Assembly: GCF_018502625.1 (NCBI RefSeq)
Contig: NZ_CP075566.1
Location: forward strand, 5,521,001-5,585,000
Origin: Pseudomonas hormoni
GTDB lineage: Bacteria > Pseudomonadota > Gammaproteobacteria > Pseudomonadales > Pseudomonadaceae
Reading direction: 5' to 3'
DNA: 64,000 nucleotides
The position numbers were made by a program, and so were the translations under genes. The notes under the pieces were generated by a model. The model was given only the letters and a program-made list of their open reading frames with translations, did no database searches and was not told where the DNA came from. This document shows, piece by piece, positions 54,845 to 63,053 of the stretch (position 1 is its first letter; each line of letters begins with the position of its first letter).

Positions 54845-55852
54845 TTAATGAATTTTGCTGCCCAGGGTCACCACGCCGTCCGCTTTTTCGCGGCCGAGCC
54901 AACTGGTCCATCCCAGGCGACAGGCGTTCTGCTCACCGATGCGCAGTTCGCGGATTTCTTCCTGGCGCAACACCAGGCGAATGTCGTAATCGAGCGGGTC
55001 ACGCAGGGTGAACCGCACCAGCGCGCACAGCGGCTGGTAGCCGAAACCGATCGGCAGGAATTCGTGAAAGCGTTGCCAGTCGAGCTCGCGGATGTGAATA
55101 CGGAATTTGCCGCTGCGGTCGCGAACGTGTTCGCCCAGCACTAGGTCTTCGCCGAGCAGGCTGTTGGCACGGCCCAGGCGATTGCGCTGTTCGTCGAGGA
55201 TCTCGACGCGGCGCTCGATGCACTGCTCGATGGTCAGTTCGGCGTGCTTGAAGTAGTAACGCAGCACCGCTTCGATCAGCGCCGCCGAATGCGCCCGCAA
55301 GCTAAGCAAACCGAGGTACGGCAGCAGGCGTTTCCAGTTCAGTTCCTGGGCCCTGCGGATCTCTTCGCCGCCGAGGCCGATCAGCGCAAACAACTGCGAC
55401 GAAAACGGGTCGAGGGCGCCACTTTCGAAACTGGCGCGGTAGCGGTACTTGCGCCAGATCGGCAGCATCAGCCGCTGCAAACGATGGTGAAACAGGTCGA
55501 GGAAGTGGCGGGTCGGGTTGCCGTCTTCGCTGTCGCCCAGCGCCTGCTCGCCGTAGAACGCCGGCAGCGGCGAACCGGAGCCGACCAGGCCGATCAGGTT
55601 GAAACGCAGGCGCGCGCGCATCTGCCCGTGCTCGTGGAAAAACTCCACGCGATCGACGTCGCTGCCGGGGAAACCCAGGCTCGGGTTGGCCTGGAATTCC
55701 AGCTGGTCGTACAGGTCGTCTTCGCTCAGGTGCGGGTGGGCCTCGCGCAGCCGGTCAACCACCAGCAGCACGGCCTGAAACAGCGAGTACTCGCGTATTC
55801 CTCGGGTCAGTCCGCTTAAAGAAGCGGCTGAAGGCCCATACGTGGTGTCCAT
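54845..55852 (-). CDS. tssG: T6SS baseplate protein TssG
   Basis: A 335-residue TssG. Early residues IREYSLFQAVLLVVDRLREAHPH are followed by RVEFFHEHGQMRARLRFNLIGLVGSGSPLPAFYGE, the family core, and DALIGLGGEEIRR-like sequence. It forms the baseplate wedge with TssF. It overlaps tssF by 37 bases, so the two are coupled translationally, as usual. The ATG at 55852 gives the standard length. Confidence 0.93.
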   Translation of the reverse strand: MDTTYGPSAASLSGLTRGIREYSLFQAVLLVVDRLREAHPHLSEDDLYDQLEFQANPSLGFPGSDVDRVEFFHEHGQMRARLRFNLIGLVGSGSPLPAFYGEQALGDSEDGNPTRHFLDLFHHRLQRLMLPIWRKYRYRASFESGALDPFSSQLFALIGLGGEEIRRAQELNWKRLLPYLGLLSLRAHSAALIEAVLRYYFKHAELTIEQCIERRVEILDEQRNRLGRANSLLGEDLVLGEHVRDRSGKFRIHIRELDWQRFHEFLPIGFGYQPLCALVRFTLRDPLDYDIRLVLRQEEIRELRIGEQNACRLGWTSWLGREKADGVVTLGSKIH

Positions 55853-57603
55853 TGGTACACCTCTCCCTGTGTGCTTTTTACCCGCAGCTCGTGGTACGAA
55901 TTGAGACTGGCGTAAAGCGCGAAAAACTCGTTGAGAACCGAAGCGAACACGAACAGGTCGCCCTCGCCGATATACCCTTCCGGGTCGATGGTCAGCTCGG
56001 TGCGCAACCCGCGAACCGGCAACCCTCGGTGCAGTCGATCGACATGCTGGTGCTTGATCGACTTGAGCCCGCCGAGCAGGCGTTTGCTGACTTTCTCCGC
56101 GTGCTGGTCGTAATAGCGCGGCAAGTCGTAGGTTTCGAGAATCACCTTCAACGCATTGACGTCGGCCAGCGACAGATAGTTAAGCGACATGTTGCTGATC
56201 AGCTTCCAGAGGAAGTCGCGGTTCAGCGGCGGCGCGAAGCTCGACGTGGCCGGGGTGATGTTGCGGAAACTCAGGAACTCCGGCGTGTCTTCGCAGGCCA
56301 TCCTGATGTCGCCGAGCTTGAGCTTGCGCGGCAAATTCTGGTTGGTGCACATCAGCTCGATCGACAGGGTTTCGTGAGCTTCAGTGTGGCGAATGCCGAA
56401 GCTCAGGTAGGTGTCGAGGCCGTCGTGCAACAGGGACGAACGCTGGCGAATGCTGTAATGCGGACGGCTGTTGGGCACGTCGAAACTCGGGTCGTGCTCG
56501 AAGGATTCGAACGGCACGTACTCCTGATAACCGAGGCCGCCGGGCTTCCAGCCGGTCACGGTTTCCACCGAGAACACGCCGCAGTTTTGCAGATCGAATT
56601 CGGCCGGCAGCAGCAGGTATTCGTCTTGCTTGCCATCGAGGCGGATCGGCAGTGCGTCGTGCTTGAACAGGTTGACGATGGGCGTGCAGTAGAGCTTCAC
56701 GTTGTCCAGCGTCGGACGCATGCGCATGATGCCGCTCTTGCGAATATCGAAGCGCAATTCGAGGCCGCGCATTTGCTTGAGCGTGTCTTCCGGCAAGGCT
56801 TTCAGCAGGTCCAGACCGTTGATATCAACGAAGAGGAATTTGTCCTGGAAGGCGAAGTATTCCTGCAAGTAACGGTAGCCACGGAAGGTGTTCAGCGGAT
56901 ACGGGATCAACGCTTCTTCTTCGGCAAAACCCACCGGCTGCACGCGGTCGCCGGGCATCTTGAACGCCATCGGCGTGCCGTTGACACCGTTGATGGGCTT
57001 GCCGGCGCCGTCCAGCGGGATCAGCTCGATGCCTTCCAGGTTGCGCAGCAGACTCAGGTACAGCATCTGGCTGATGTAGCGCTCACCGGCGAAGTGCAGA
57101 CGCAGGCGACTCAACTCCAGCTCGCCCAAATGACCATCTGCGCTCATCTCCAGACGCAGGCTGAGCAGCGAACCGTCGCCCTTCACCGAGTAATTCAGCG
57201 CGGCCAGATCCAGCGGCAAGACCTCGGTCGGGTAGCAGGTGCGGAAGCGGCAACGCACGTCATCGATCGGCACACTCTCGATCGGCGTGTCGCGCTCGAC
57301 CCTCAACGCAGGACCCGAACGCTTCAACGGGTCGAACTGCAAAATGCTGAACGCCGGCAGCGGCCGCATGTAGTTGGGCCACAGCAGGTGCATCAGGGAA
57401 TGGCTGAGTTCCGGCAGTTCGTCATCGAGCTTCTGACGCAGGCGGCCGGTCAGAAACGCAAAACCCTCCAGCAACCGCTCCACGTCCGGATCCCGCCCGG
57501 CCTGACCGAGGAAAGGCGCCAACGCCGGGCTACGCTCGGCGAATCGACGACCTAACTGGCGAAGTGCGGTGAGTTCGCTTTGGTAGTAGTGGTTAAAGGA
57601 CAC
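55816..57603 (-). CDS. tssF: T6SS baseplate protein TssF
   Basis: A 595-residue TssF, beginning SFNHYYQSELTALRQLGRRF with the typical FAERSPALAPFLG and DPDVERLLEGFAFLTGRLRQKL. The mid chain has YRYLQEYFAFQDKFLFVDINGL, and the end has GEGDLFVFASVLNEFFALYASLNSYHEL. The start codon is GTG at 57603. TssF2G wedges build the baseplate. It lies 24 bases after the small membrane-protein gene of the inserted PAAR island. Confidence 0.94.
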   Translation of the reverse strand: MSFNHYYQSELTALRQLGRRFAERSPALAPFLGQAGRDPDVERLLEGFAFLTGRLRQKLDDELPELSHSLMHLLWPNYMRPLPAFSILQFDPLKRSGPALRVERDTPIESVPIDDVRCRFRTCYPTEVLPLDLAALNYSVKGDGSLLSLRLEMSADGHLGELELSRLRLHFAGERYISQMLYLSLLRNLEGIELIPLDGAGKPINGVNGTPMAFKMPGDRVQPVGFAEEEALIPYPLNTFRGYRYLQEYFAFQDKFLFVDINGLDLLKALPEDTLKQMRGLELRFDIRKSGIMRMRPTLDNVKLYCTPIVNLFKHDALPIRLDGKQDEYLLLPAEFDLQNCGVFSVETVTGWKPGGLGYQEYVPFESFEHDPSFDVPNSRPHYSIRQRSSLLHDGLDTYLSFGIRHTEAHETLSIELMCTNQNLPRKLKLGDIRMACEDTPEFLSFRNITPATSSFAPPLNRDFLWKLISNMSLNYLSLADVNALKVILETYDLPRYYDQHAEKVSKRLLGGLKSIKHQHVDRLHRGLPVRGLRTELTIDPEGYIGEGDLFVFASVLNEFFALYASLNSYHELRVKSTQGEVYQWTPRMGLQPLL

Positions 57604-57627
57604 GGGGTACCTGCCTGGTATTGAATC

Positions 57628-58179
57628 TCATGAAAAAACTGTCCTGTAGAGCGCGACTGTCAGACCGGCACAGACATAACCGGCAATCAGGAGGAACGGC
57701 ACCAGCATGGTCCAGCCGTACGCCATGTAAGCCTCAGTACACGGCCAGGCGACCACACACCCCAGGCCATAAACCATCCATGGCACGGCGTAAAAGGGGA
57801 TGAATTTCAAAGGCGCGAGCCAAACCATCCGAAGCGCTTGTTGCTCGTTTCGGTTCTTGGCGCCCCGGGACATCCACAACGAAAACCCCAACAACCCAGG
57901 AACGCCCCACCACAACAAGTAATCCCAATAGATGTGGGATGAATCGAACGTCGAATACTCGCCAATCCACAGGTCATAGGAAGAAATCGCCAGTACCGCC
58001 AGCAATGGCCACCACAATGCAGCCATGAAGAAACACAGTTGCGCGCGGCTAAGAATGGGCATCTCGTTCGATACGCCGATCACGGGCAGGCCCCCATCCT
58101 CGAAGACACGCGCATCAATTGCGTCATGGCGCGCACCATGTGCGTTTTTTATGCGAGGACTTCTGGCGATCAGGCGCAT
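57628..58179 (-). CDS. Small membrane protein, candidate immunity or accessory protein
   Basis: A 183-residue protein in the PAAR island. It has a hydrophilic N-terminus and then about four hydrophobic segments: ~48-66 (CFFMAALWWPLLAVLAIS), ~85-102 (YLLWWGVPGLLGFSLWM), ~124-146 (LKFIPFYAVPWMVYGLGCVVAW) and ~158-180 (TMLVPFLLIAGYVCAGLTVAL). It is Trp-rich. The start could be the ATG at 58179, a GTG at 58191, or the ATG at 58062 directly before the first membrane helix. It overlaps the preceding gene by about 10 bases and precedes tssF by 24. No family recognised; a membrane immunity role is inferred. Confidence 0.6.
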   Translation of the reverse strand: MRLIARSPRIKNAHGARHDAIDARVFEDGGLPVIGVSNEMPILSRAQLCFFMAALWWPLLAVLAISSYDLWIGEYSTFDSSHIYWDYLLWWGVPGLLGFSLWMSRGAKNRNEQQALRMVWLAPLKFIPFYAVPWMVYGLGCVVAWPCTEAYMAYGWTMLVPFLLIAGYVCAGLTVALYRTVFS

Positions 58180-58952
58180 TCCGGCACCCACCAGTCTTCG
58201 TAGCCTTGCGTACCGGGATACAACACTGTCGAGCCGTTGAACTCGGGAGCAACCGCAAAAATTTCAGTCACCCGAAAATCCCATTCGGACGATTCGAGCA
58301 GCGCTCCGTCCGTGGTGTACACCCGAAAAAAGTACTCGCTGCTGAACAACCCGAACACTTGTCCGATCAATCCCAGCTTGTGATAGCCGGGCGCGTATGT
58401 GACGAGATAGCACTCGCCCGACTCGCTCGAGTGTCGCGCCAAGACCTGCGCCGTTACGCCACCGAAAATTTTCAACCCAAGCACAACGGTGCAAACGCAC
58501 ACGCTGATCAGCGCCGTAATCAGCAGCAGACGCGGCGTTGCTCGACGGTTGTGAACCACCAACGTTTTCACCTCCGTGTGCCTGCGCCAGCGGGTGTAGG
58601 CAGTGTCGATGGCGTTGGTCAGCAGGATGGCGCAAACCGTCAAGCCACCCGTAAGTGCGCAATAGGCCAAACCACGGATGGGATACTGCGGCAGCAGATA
58701 AAACAGAATCGCCAGCATCATCAAAATCACCAGGCCAAACTGGATGGCCTGGCGCTGGATGAAGACCAGAACCAAATTCAGGAGAACGAAAAAATAGAAA
58801 ATCAGGTACATCGCCATGCCGATGGCAACACCGCGCGAGGTCAGCCCGCCGACCAGTTGTTTATAGGCGGGAACGGCATAGCCATTCATGACGATATAAA
58901 TCACACAGACCAGTGCATGCACGGCCAGACCAATGACGCGACGGCTATTCAT
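58170..58952 (-). CDS. Membrane protein with extracytoplasmic C-terminal part, candidate immunity protein
   Basis: A 260-residue protein. Residues ~1-115 hold four membrane segments (GLAVHALVCVIYIVMNGYAV; IGMAMYLIFYFFVLLNLVLV; FGLVILMMLAILFYLLPQYP; LAYCALTGGLTVCAILL). This half is clearly homologous to the 131-residue protein encoded at 59366: both have G(L/F)T(S/D)RG.AIG, FYFF and LFY(L/F)LP..P(I/V)R. A further helix (~148-168) and a soluble C-terminal part of about 90 residues follow. GGAG precedes the ATG at 58952. It overlaps the 125-residue gene by 8 bases. Function unknown; tandem paralogues beside a candidate toxin suggest immunity. Confidence 0.65.
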   Translation of the reverse strand: MNSRRVIGLAVHALVCVIYIVMNGYAVPAYKQLVGGLTSRGVAIGMAMYLIFYFFVLLNLVLVFIQRQAIQFGLVILMMLAILFYLLPQYPIRGLAYCALTGGLTVCAILLTNAIDTAYTRWRRHTEVKTLVVHNRRATPRLLLITALISVCVCTVVLGLKIFGGVTAQVLARHSSESGECYLVTYAPGYHKLGLIGQVFGLFSSEYFFRVYTTDGALLESSEWDFRVTEIFAVAPEFNGSTVLYPGTQGYEDWWVPECA

Positions 58953-59322
58953 GTGCAACTCCGGCCCAGGCTTTATCGGCGCTCAGTACCTGGCTTTGCT
59001 GAAGGTAAATAACGCCTTCGCCGGCGAAGAACATCACACTGTCGGCAGTCAATGGCTGGCTGTTTTGATCTCCGAACTTCAGCCAACCCTGATCCCACAA
59101 TGACCCGTCATCATTGCGGACCTGCACGAAATAATAGGGCGGTTCAGATTTGCTGATGTCTACGAACTGGCCACCATCGGCACCACCACGCCATTTCGCA
59201 TTTGGGTACTCGCTCAAAACGCGAGGCTCATCTTTCGAAAAGTCCATGTAGGAAACGATCACCACCAACACCACGCTGGCGAGCACACCCATTGCCATGA
59301 GGAATCGCTGTAACCAGATCAT
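58945..59322 (-). CDS. Membrane-anchored small protein of unknown function
   Basis: A 125-residue protein with one N-terminal membrane helix (residues ~7-25, FLMAMGVLASVVLVVIVSYM) and a soluble domain after it. The soluble part contains WRGGADGGQFVDISKSEPPYYFVQVRN and GWLKFGDQNSQPLTADSVMFF, resembling a small beta-rich fold. The predicted topology places that domain in the periplasm. It overlaps the next gene by 8 bases. No family recognised. The location within the PAAR island suggests an accessory or immunity role. Confidence 0.6.
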   Translation of the reverse strand: MIWLQRFLMAMGVLASVVLVVIVSYMDFSKDEPRVLSEYPNAKWRGGADGGQFVDISKSEPPYYFVQVRNDDGSLWDQGWLKFGDQNSQPLTADSVMFFAGEGVIYLQQSQVLSADKAWAGVAHE

Positions 59323-59365
59323 TTCGACACCGTCCGGGCGAACGGCTGGGGACGCAAGAGACGTG

Positions 59366-59761
59366 TCATCTCGTGACTCTTCCGTAAGAGTTTCGAGAGA
59401 GCCATCGGTTAATTGTCAAACGCAGCACAAACGCCAATACGCTCATACTGGTAGTGAGACCACCATAGGCAAATGCTCGCACCGGGTTGTCTGGCAGGAA
59501 ATAAAACAACACAACACTCAGCATTACTGCTATCACCAGCAACTTCAACATGACCTTTGGCATAAAGAAAACTATAAGGTTGGCAAAAATAAAAAAATAA
59601 AATGTCAGCTCTGCGGTGCCACCTATTGCAGGCCCCCTGTCTGTAAAGCCCACATGCGACTTGTAATAAACAACACCAATATCGTGCACATAGAAATACA
59701 AGACGCCGACAAGCAGGTAAATAACGGCACCAACGAGAACTTTCAAAATCACGCTTCCCAT
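59366..59761 (-). CDS. Four-helix membrane protein, paralogue of the 260-residue neighbour
   Basis: A 131-residue protein with four hydrophobic segments: ~5-25 (ILKVLVGAVIYLLVGVLYFYV), ~50-68 (ELTFYFFIFANLIVFFM), ~69-88 (VMLKLLVIAVMLSVVLFYFL) and ~95-115. It shares with the N-terminal half of the protein at 58170 the loop GFTDRGPAIG, FYFF, LFYFLP and PVRAFAYGGLT patterns, so the two arose by duplication. It overlaps the stop of the 283-residue gene by 13 bases, the closest possible neighbour of the candidate toxin. It is therefore the first candidate for the cognate immunity protein. Confidence 0.65.
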   Translation of the reverse strand: MGSVILKVLVGAVIYLLVGVLYFYVHDIGVVYYKSHVGFTDRGPAIGGTAELTFYFFIFANLIVFFMPKVMLKLLVIAVMLSVVLFYFLPDNPVRAFAYGGLTTSMSVLAFVLRLTINRWLSRNSYGRVTR

Positions 59762-60600
59762 GTTTTGTATTTCGCCAACAGGCCTGCGTCAATCGACGTC
59801 TTGAGCCTTACATTAGAGGCTGGTTTGAACACTGTACTTGCGACTGTCGCACCGCCAATCCCGAATCTTTGACCGCTCATGGCTCTTTTCTCGAGCACCA
59901 GTTCAAAGTTCTCAGAAGTCCACAAACAGGCCCTGATGATTATGAAGTTGTCATAGACATTCTTACTGCCATCGTCGCTGCCGCCGAGCGTTCCGTCTGC
60001 CCAGTCCAGGCCGGTTTGGCCAGTCTTCCTGATCGCGGAATCAACCTCGTGGGTTTCCTCCCAATACTTTCGGAAGGTATCCACTGCGAATGGAATTTGC
60101 CCCAGTCCATCTGTCCAGTAAGGATCCCCTTCAACGAGACAAAGAAGATACTTGGCACCACCTTCAGGTTGTTTTTTCCAATCTCCGGGAAGATTTTTAT
60201 AGTAAACAAGCGATGGCCTGTCCACGATTGCAAAATCAATAATCGATTGCCATGTATGCTGTCGATAAGCTCCATACACTTCCGACCCTTCTACATTACT
60301 TTCGGGGTTTACCCATAAACGCTCGCGATAAAAGCCGGCCAATGGTTCAAACCATTGAATCTTCTCGGCGTATAACTTTTCAGCGCTTAGGATCCGAAAA
60401 GGCTTATCACAGATATCTGGTTTTACAGCGAATAGAGGTACGCCATTAGAGCGAGTCACCAACCAAACTTCAGGGAGATTCAAAGTCCCCAGATCCGTAT
60501 CGTTGCTGGCGGTCGTCTTATCATCAAGCCTCAATGCGGTAGCACCGTCTTCGGTAACAAAGGTATAAGGCACGCCGCCAATTTCAACAATCGTTTCCAA
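59749..60600 (-). CDS. Unrecognised 283-residue protein, candidate PAAR-linked T6SS effector
   Basis: I do not recognise this protein. It has no signal peptide and no membrane helix. It begins METIVEIGGVPYTFVTEDG and contains WFEPLAGFYRERLWVNPESN, YKNLPGDWKKQPEGGAKYLL, GQTGLDWADGTLGGSDDG and a C-terminal RAMSGQRFGIGGATVAS. There is no GxSxG lipase motif, HKD, HNH or Rhs repeat. It begins 6 bases after the PAAR gene and is followed, with 13 bases overlap, by membrane proteins. Place and company make it a likely secreted toxin acting at a membrane or in the periplasm, but no enzyme activity can be named. The Trp, Tyr and Asp content is high and base composition is below that of tssC. Confidence 0.65.
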   Translation of the reverse strand: METIVEIGGVPYTFVTEDGATALRLDDKTTASNDTDLGTLNLPEVWLVTRSNGVPLFAVKPDICDKPFRILSAEKLYAEKIQWFEPLAGFYRERLWVNPESNVEGSEVYGAYRQHTWQSIIDFAIVDRPSLVYYKNLPGDWKKQPEGGAKYLLCLVEGDPYWTDGLGQIPFAVDTFRKYWEETHEVDSAIRKTGQTGLDWADGTLGGSDDGSKNVYDNFIIIRACLWTSENFELVLEKRAMSGQRFGIGGATVASTVFKPASNVRLKTSIDAGLLAKYKTWEA

Positions 60601-60606
60601 GATATA

Positions 60607-61110
60607 TTACTCCGAAGTCACAAAAATCGAGACGGACTCAGGTTTCTGCCCCGTAGAGAAACAGGCAGACGTTCCAGTTACCGCGGTGCCAAACTTCTCG
60701 ATTCCACTTTCGGAAACTATTTTGTAATTCAGTCCCTCGACCGTTTTCCCACTGGCAGTTTTAAAGGCAAAAACACGATTGAATATTCCGGGGATAATCA
60801 CAGGCAACGGCGCCACAAACGGCACCGGCGAATGCGAATTCCCGATAATCACCGTCCCGGACCCGGCCGTAACTTTGTTGCCATGCGTCCCAACGGAATC
60901 CACCGTCGCAGCCGCTTTCCCGTTGATCAAAACCGTCGTCGCCAACCCTCCCGACATCGCACCACCACACGCCGAGGCATCGCCTTGGCGGGCGGCCGCG
61001 AGGCCGTCGAAGAACACATCGCCGGAACCGGCGGCGATCGGGTTGGTGCCGTGGCCGGGGAGCGGGCAAGCGGTGGGGTCGGTGACGCGTGCTGCGGGTT
61101 TGCCGGACAT
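60607..61110 (-). CDS. PAAR-domain spike-tip protein with C-terminal extension
   Basis: A 167-residue protein. Residues 1-~95 are a PAAR domain: MSGKPAARVTDPTACPLPGH, FFDGLAAARQGDASACGG and TVLINGKAAATVDSVGTHG with the His/Cys zinc ligands. The last ~70 residues (FNRVFAFKTASGKTVEGLNY, then KIVSESG and a final PESVSIFVTSE) look like a small beta-sandwich of the prealbumin-like type found on T6SS spike proteins and used to attach effectors; this is inference. It sits 10 bases after tssE and 6 before the 283-residue gene. Confidence 0.85.
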   Translation of the reverse strand: MSGKPAARVTDPTACPLPGHGTNPIAAGSGDVFFDGLAAARQGDASACGGAMSGGLATTVLINGKAAATVDSVGTHGNKVTAGSGTVIIGNSHSPVPFVAPLPVIIPGIFNRVFAFKTASGKTVEGLNYKIVSESGIEKFGTAVTGTSACFSTGQKPESVSIFVTSE

Positions 61111-61120
61111 ACGAATCTCC

Positions 61121-61528
61121 TTAGTTGACCTTCACTTGACCGCTGCCATCCAGGCGCGCGGCGAAACTGACCTGACGTTTGAAACCATCAACTTCCAGCA
61201 GGCCTTCGATGCTGAAGGACAGGCGAAGCTGATCGTGGTCACGCGGCAGGGAGATGACACGCACGTCGCTCAGGCGTGGCTCGTAGGCTTCGATGAAATT
61301 TTCGATGGCCAGACGGGCCTGACTCAGGGAGTCGTGCAGGCTCAGACGCATGTCATTGAGATCGGGTAGCCCGTAGTCGGACAGCGTTTGCACGCTGCCC
61401 GCACGGGTGCTGAGCATCTTGGCCAGATGGGCAGCCACGGACGCCATGGCGGAGACCTCGCGGCTCCAGCCGACGCGTTTGTCCGCGTCGCCACCCAGGC
61501 GTTCGAAAAGGCTGCCGTATCCAGTCAT
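61121..61528 (-). CDS. tssE: T6SS baseplate protein TssE (HsiF)
   Basis: A 135-residue gp25-like protein. The N-terminus GSLFERLGGDADKR and the family region TLSDYGLPDLNDM, AIENFIEAYEPRLSDVRV and LRLSFSIEGLLEV are diagnostic. It links baseplate and sheath. GGAG precedes the ATG. It lies 14 bases after tssC; in the P. aeruginosa H2 order tssF would follow, but here the PAAR island is inserted. Confidence 0.93.
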   Translation of the reverse strand: MTGYGSLFERLGGDADKRVGWSREVSAMASVAAHLAKMLSTRAGSVQTLSDYGLPDLNDMRLSLHDSLSQARLAIENFIEAYEPRLSDVRVISLPRDHDQLRLSFSIEGLLEVDGFKRQVSFAARLDGSGQVKVN

Positions 61529-61542
61529 GAGTTAGGCTCCGC

Positions 61543-63018
61543 TTACTCTTTGTCCAGCTTGCCAACCAGCGACAGGGTGAAATCGGCACCCATGTACTTG
61601 AAGTGCGGGCGCACGTTCAGGCTGACGCGGTACCAGCCAGGCTCGCCTTCGACATCGCTGACGATGATCTGGGCAGCGCGCAGTGGACGACGGCCACGGA
61701 CTTCGGCGCTCGGGTTTTCCTGGTCGGCCACGTACTGGCGGATCCACTTGTTCAGTTCCAGCTCGAGGTCGGTGCGTTCTTTCCACGAACCGAGTTGCTC
61801 GCGCTGCAGCACTTTCAAGTAGTGAGCCAGGCGGTTGACGATCATCATGTACGGCAGTTGGGTGCCGAGCTTGTAGTTCAGCTCTGCCGCCTTGCCTTCT
61901 GCGCTGATGCCGAAGAACTTCGGCTTCTGCACCGAGCTCGCGGAGAAGAACGCCGCGTTGTCGGAACCTTTGCGCATGGTCAGGGAGATGAAGCCTTCCT
62001 CAGCCAGTTCGTATTCACGACGGTCGCTAACCAGAACCTCGGTAGGAATCTTGGTTTCGATTTCGCCCATGCTTTCGAAGTGGTGCAACGGCAGGTCTTC
62101 AACCGCGCCACCGCTTTGCGGGCCGATGATGTTCGGGCACCAGCGGAATTTGGCGAAGCTGTCGGTCAGCTTGGTGCCGAACGCGTAGGCAGTGTTGCCC
62201 CACAGGTAGTGCTCGTGGCTGTTGGCGACGGTTTCCTTGTACACGAACGATTTGACCGGGTTTTCTTCCGGGTCGTACGGGTTACGCAGCAGGAAACGCG
62301 GCACGGTCAGGCCAACGTAACGGGAGTCTTCCGACTGGCGGAAGCTCTGCCATTTGGCGAATTGCGGGCCTTCGAAGTGATCTTTCAGATCCTTGAGGTC
62401 CGGCAGGCCGGTGAAGCTTTCCAGGCCAAAGAATTTCGGGCCCGCCGCGGCAATGAACGGCGCGTGGGACATGCAGGCGACGCTGGACACGTACTGCATC
62501 AGTTTCACGTCCGGCGAGCTTGGGGACATGAAGTAGTTGGCGATGATCGCGCCCACAGGCTGACCACCGAACTGGCCGTATTCAGCGGTGTAGATGTGCT
62601 TGTACAGGCCAGCCTGCATCACTTCCGGCGAATCTTCGAAATCGTCCAGCAGGTCTTCTTTGGAGACGTTGAGGATTTCGATCTTGATGTTTTCGCGGAA
62701 GTTGGTGCGGTCGACCAGCAACTGCAGACCACGCCACGACGATTCCAGGGACTGGAAGTCCGGGTGGTGGAGGATTTCGTCCATCTGACGGCTGAGCTTG
62801 GCATCGATCTCGGCGATCATGCGGTCAACCATGGCTTTCTTGACCGGCTCACCATTGTTCTGCGGCTTGAGCAGCTCTTCGATGAAGGCCGACACACCGC
62901 GCTTGGCAATGTCGTAGGCTTCGTCGTCCGGGGTCAGGCGGGTTTCGGCGATGATGCTGTCGAGAATGCTGTATTCGCCGCTCTCTTTACTCTTTTGCTG
63001 CGCTGCACTTGTGCTCAT
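61543..63018 (-). CDS. tssC: T6SS contractile sheath large subunit TssC (VipB)
   Basis: A 491-residue TssC. Marks are RMIAEIDAKLSRQMDEILHHPDFQ split by SLESSWRGLQLLV, and AAGPKFFGLESFTGL; the end has NVRPHFKYMGADFTLSLVGKL. It polymerises with TssB around the Hcp tube and contracts to fire the spike. It lies 35 bases after tssB. Confidence 0.96.
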   Translation of the reverse strand: MSTSAAQQKSKESGEYSILDSIIAETRLTPDDEAYDIAKRGVSAFIEELLKPQNNGEPVKKAMVDRMIAEIDAKLSRQMDEILHHPDFQSLESSWRGLQLLVDRTNFRENIKIEILNVSKEDLLDDFEDSPEVMQAGLYKHIYTAEYGQFGGQPVGAIIANYFMSPSSPDVKLMQYVSSVACMSHAPFIAAAGPKFFGLESFTGLPDLKDLKDHFEGPQFAKWQSFRQSEDSRYVGLTVPRFLLRNPYDPEENPVKSFVYKETVANSHEHYLWGNTAYAFGTKLTDSFAKFRWCPNIIGPQSGGAVEDLPLHHFESMGEIETKIPTEVLVSDRREYELAEEGFISLTMRKGSDNAAFFSASSVQKPKFFGISAEGKAAELNYKLGTQLPYMMIVNRLAHYLKVLQREQLGSWKERTDLELELNKWIRQYVADQENPSAEVRGRRPLRAAQIIVSDVEGEPGWYRVSLNVRPHFKYMGADFTLSLVGKLDKE

Positions 63019-63053
63019 GTTGGCTTCCTTGGCTGATGGAGGGCTCAGACGTC

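Noticed and set aside
55852..57555. A plus-strand open frame of 567 codons
   Set aside because: Antisense shadow of tssF with skewed composition and no ribosome-binding site.
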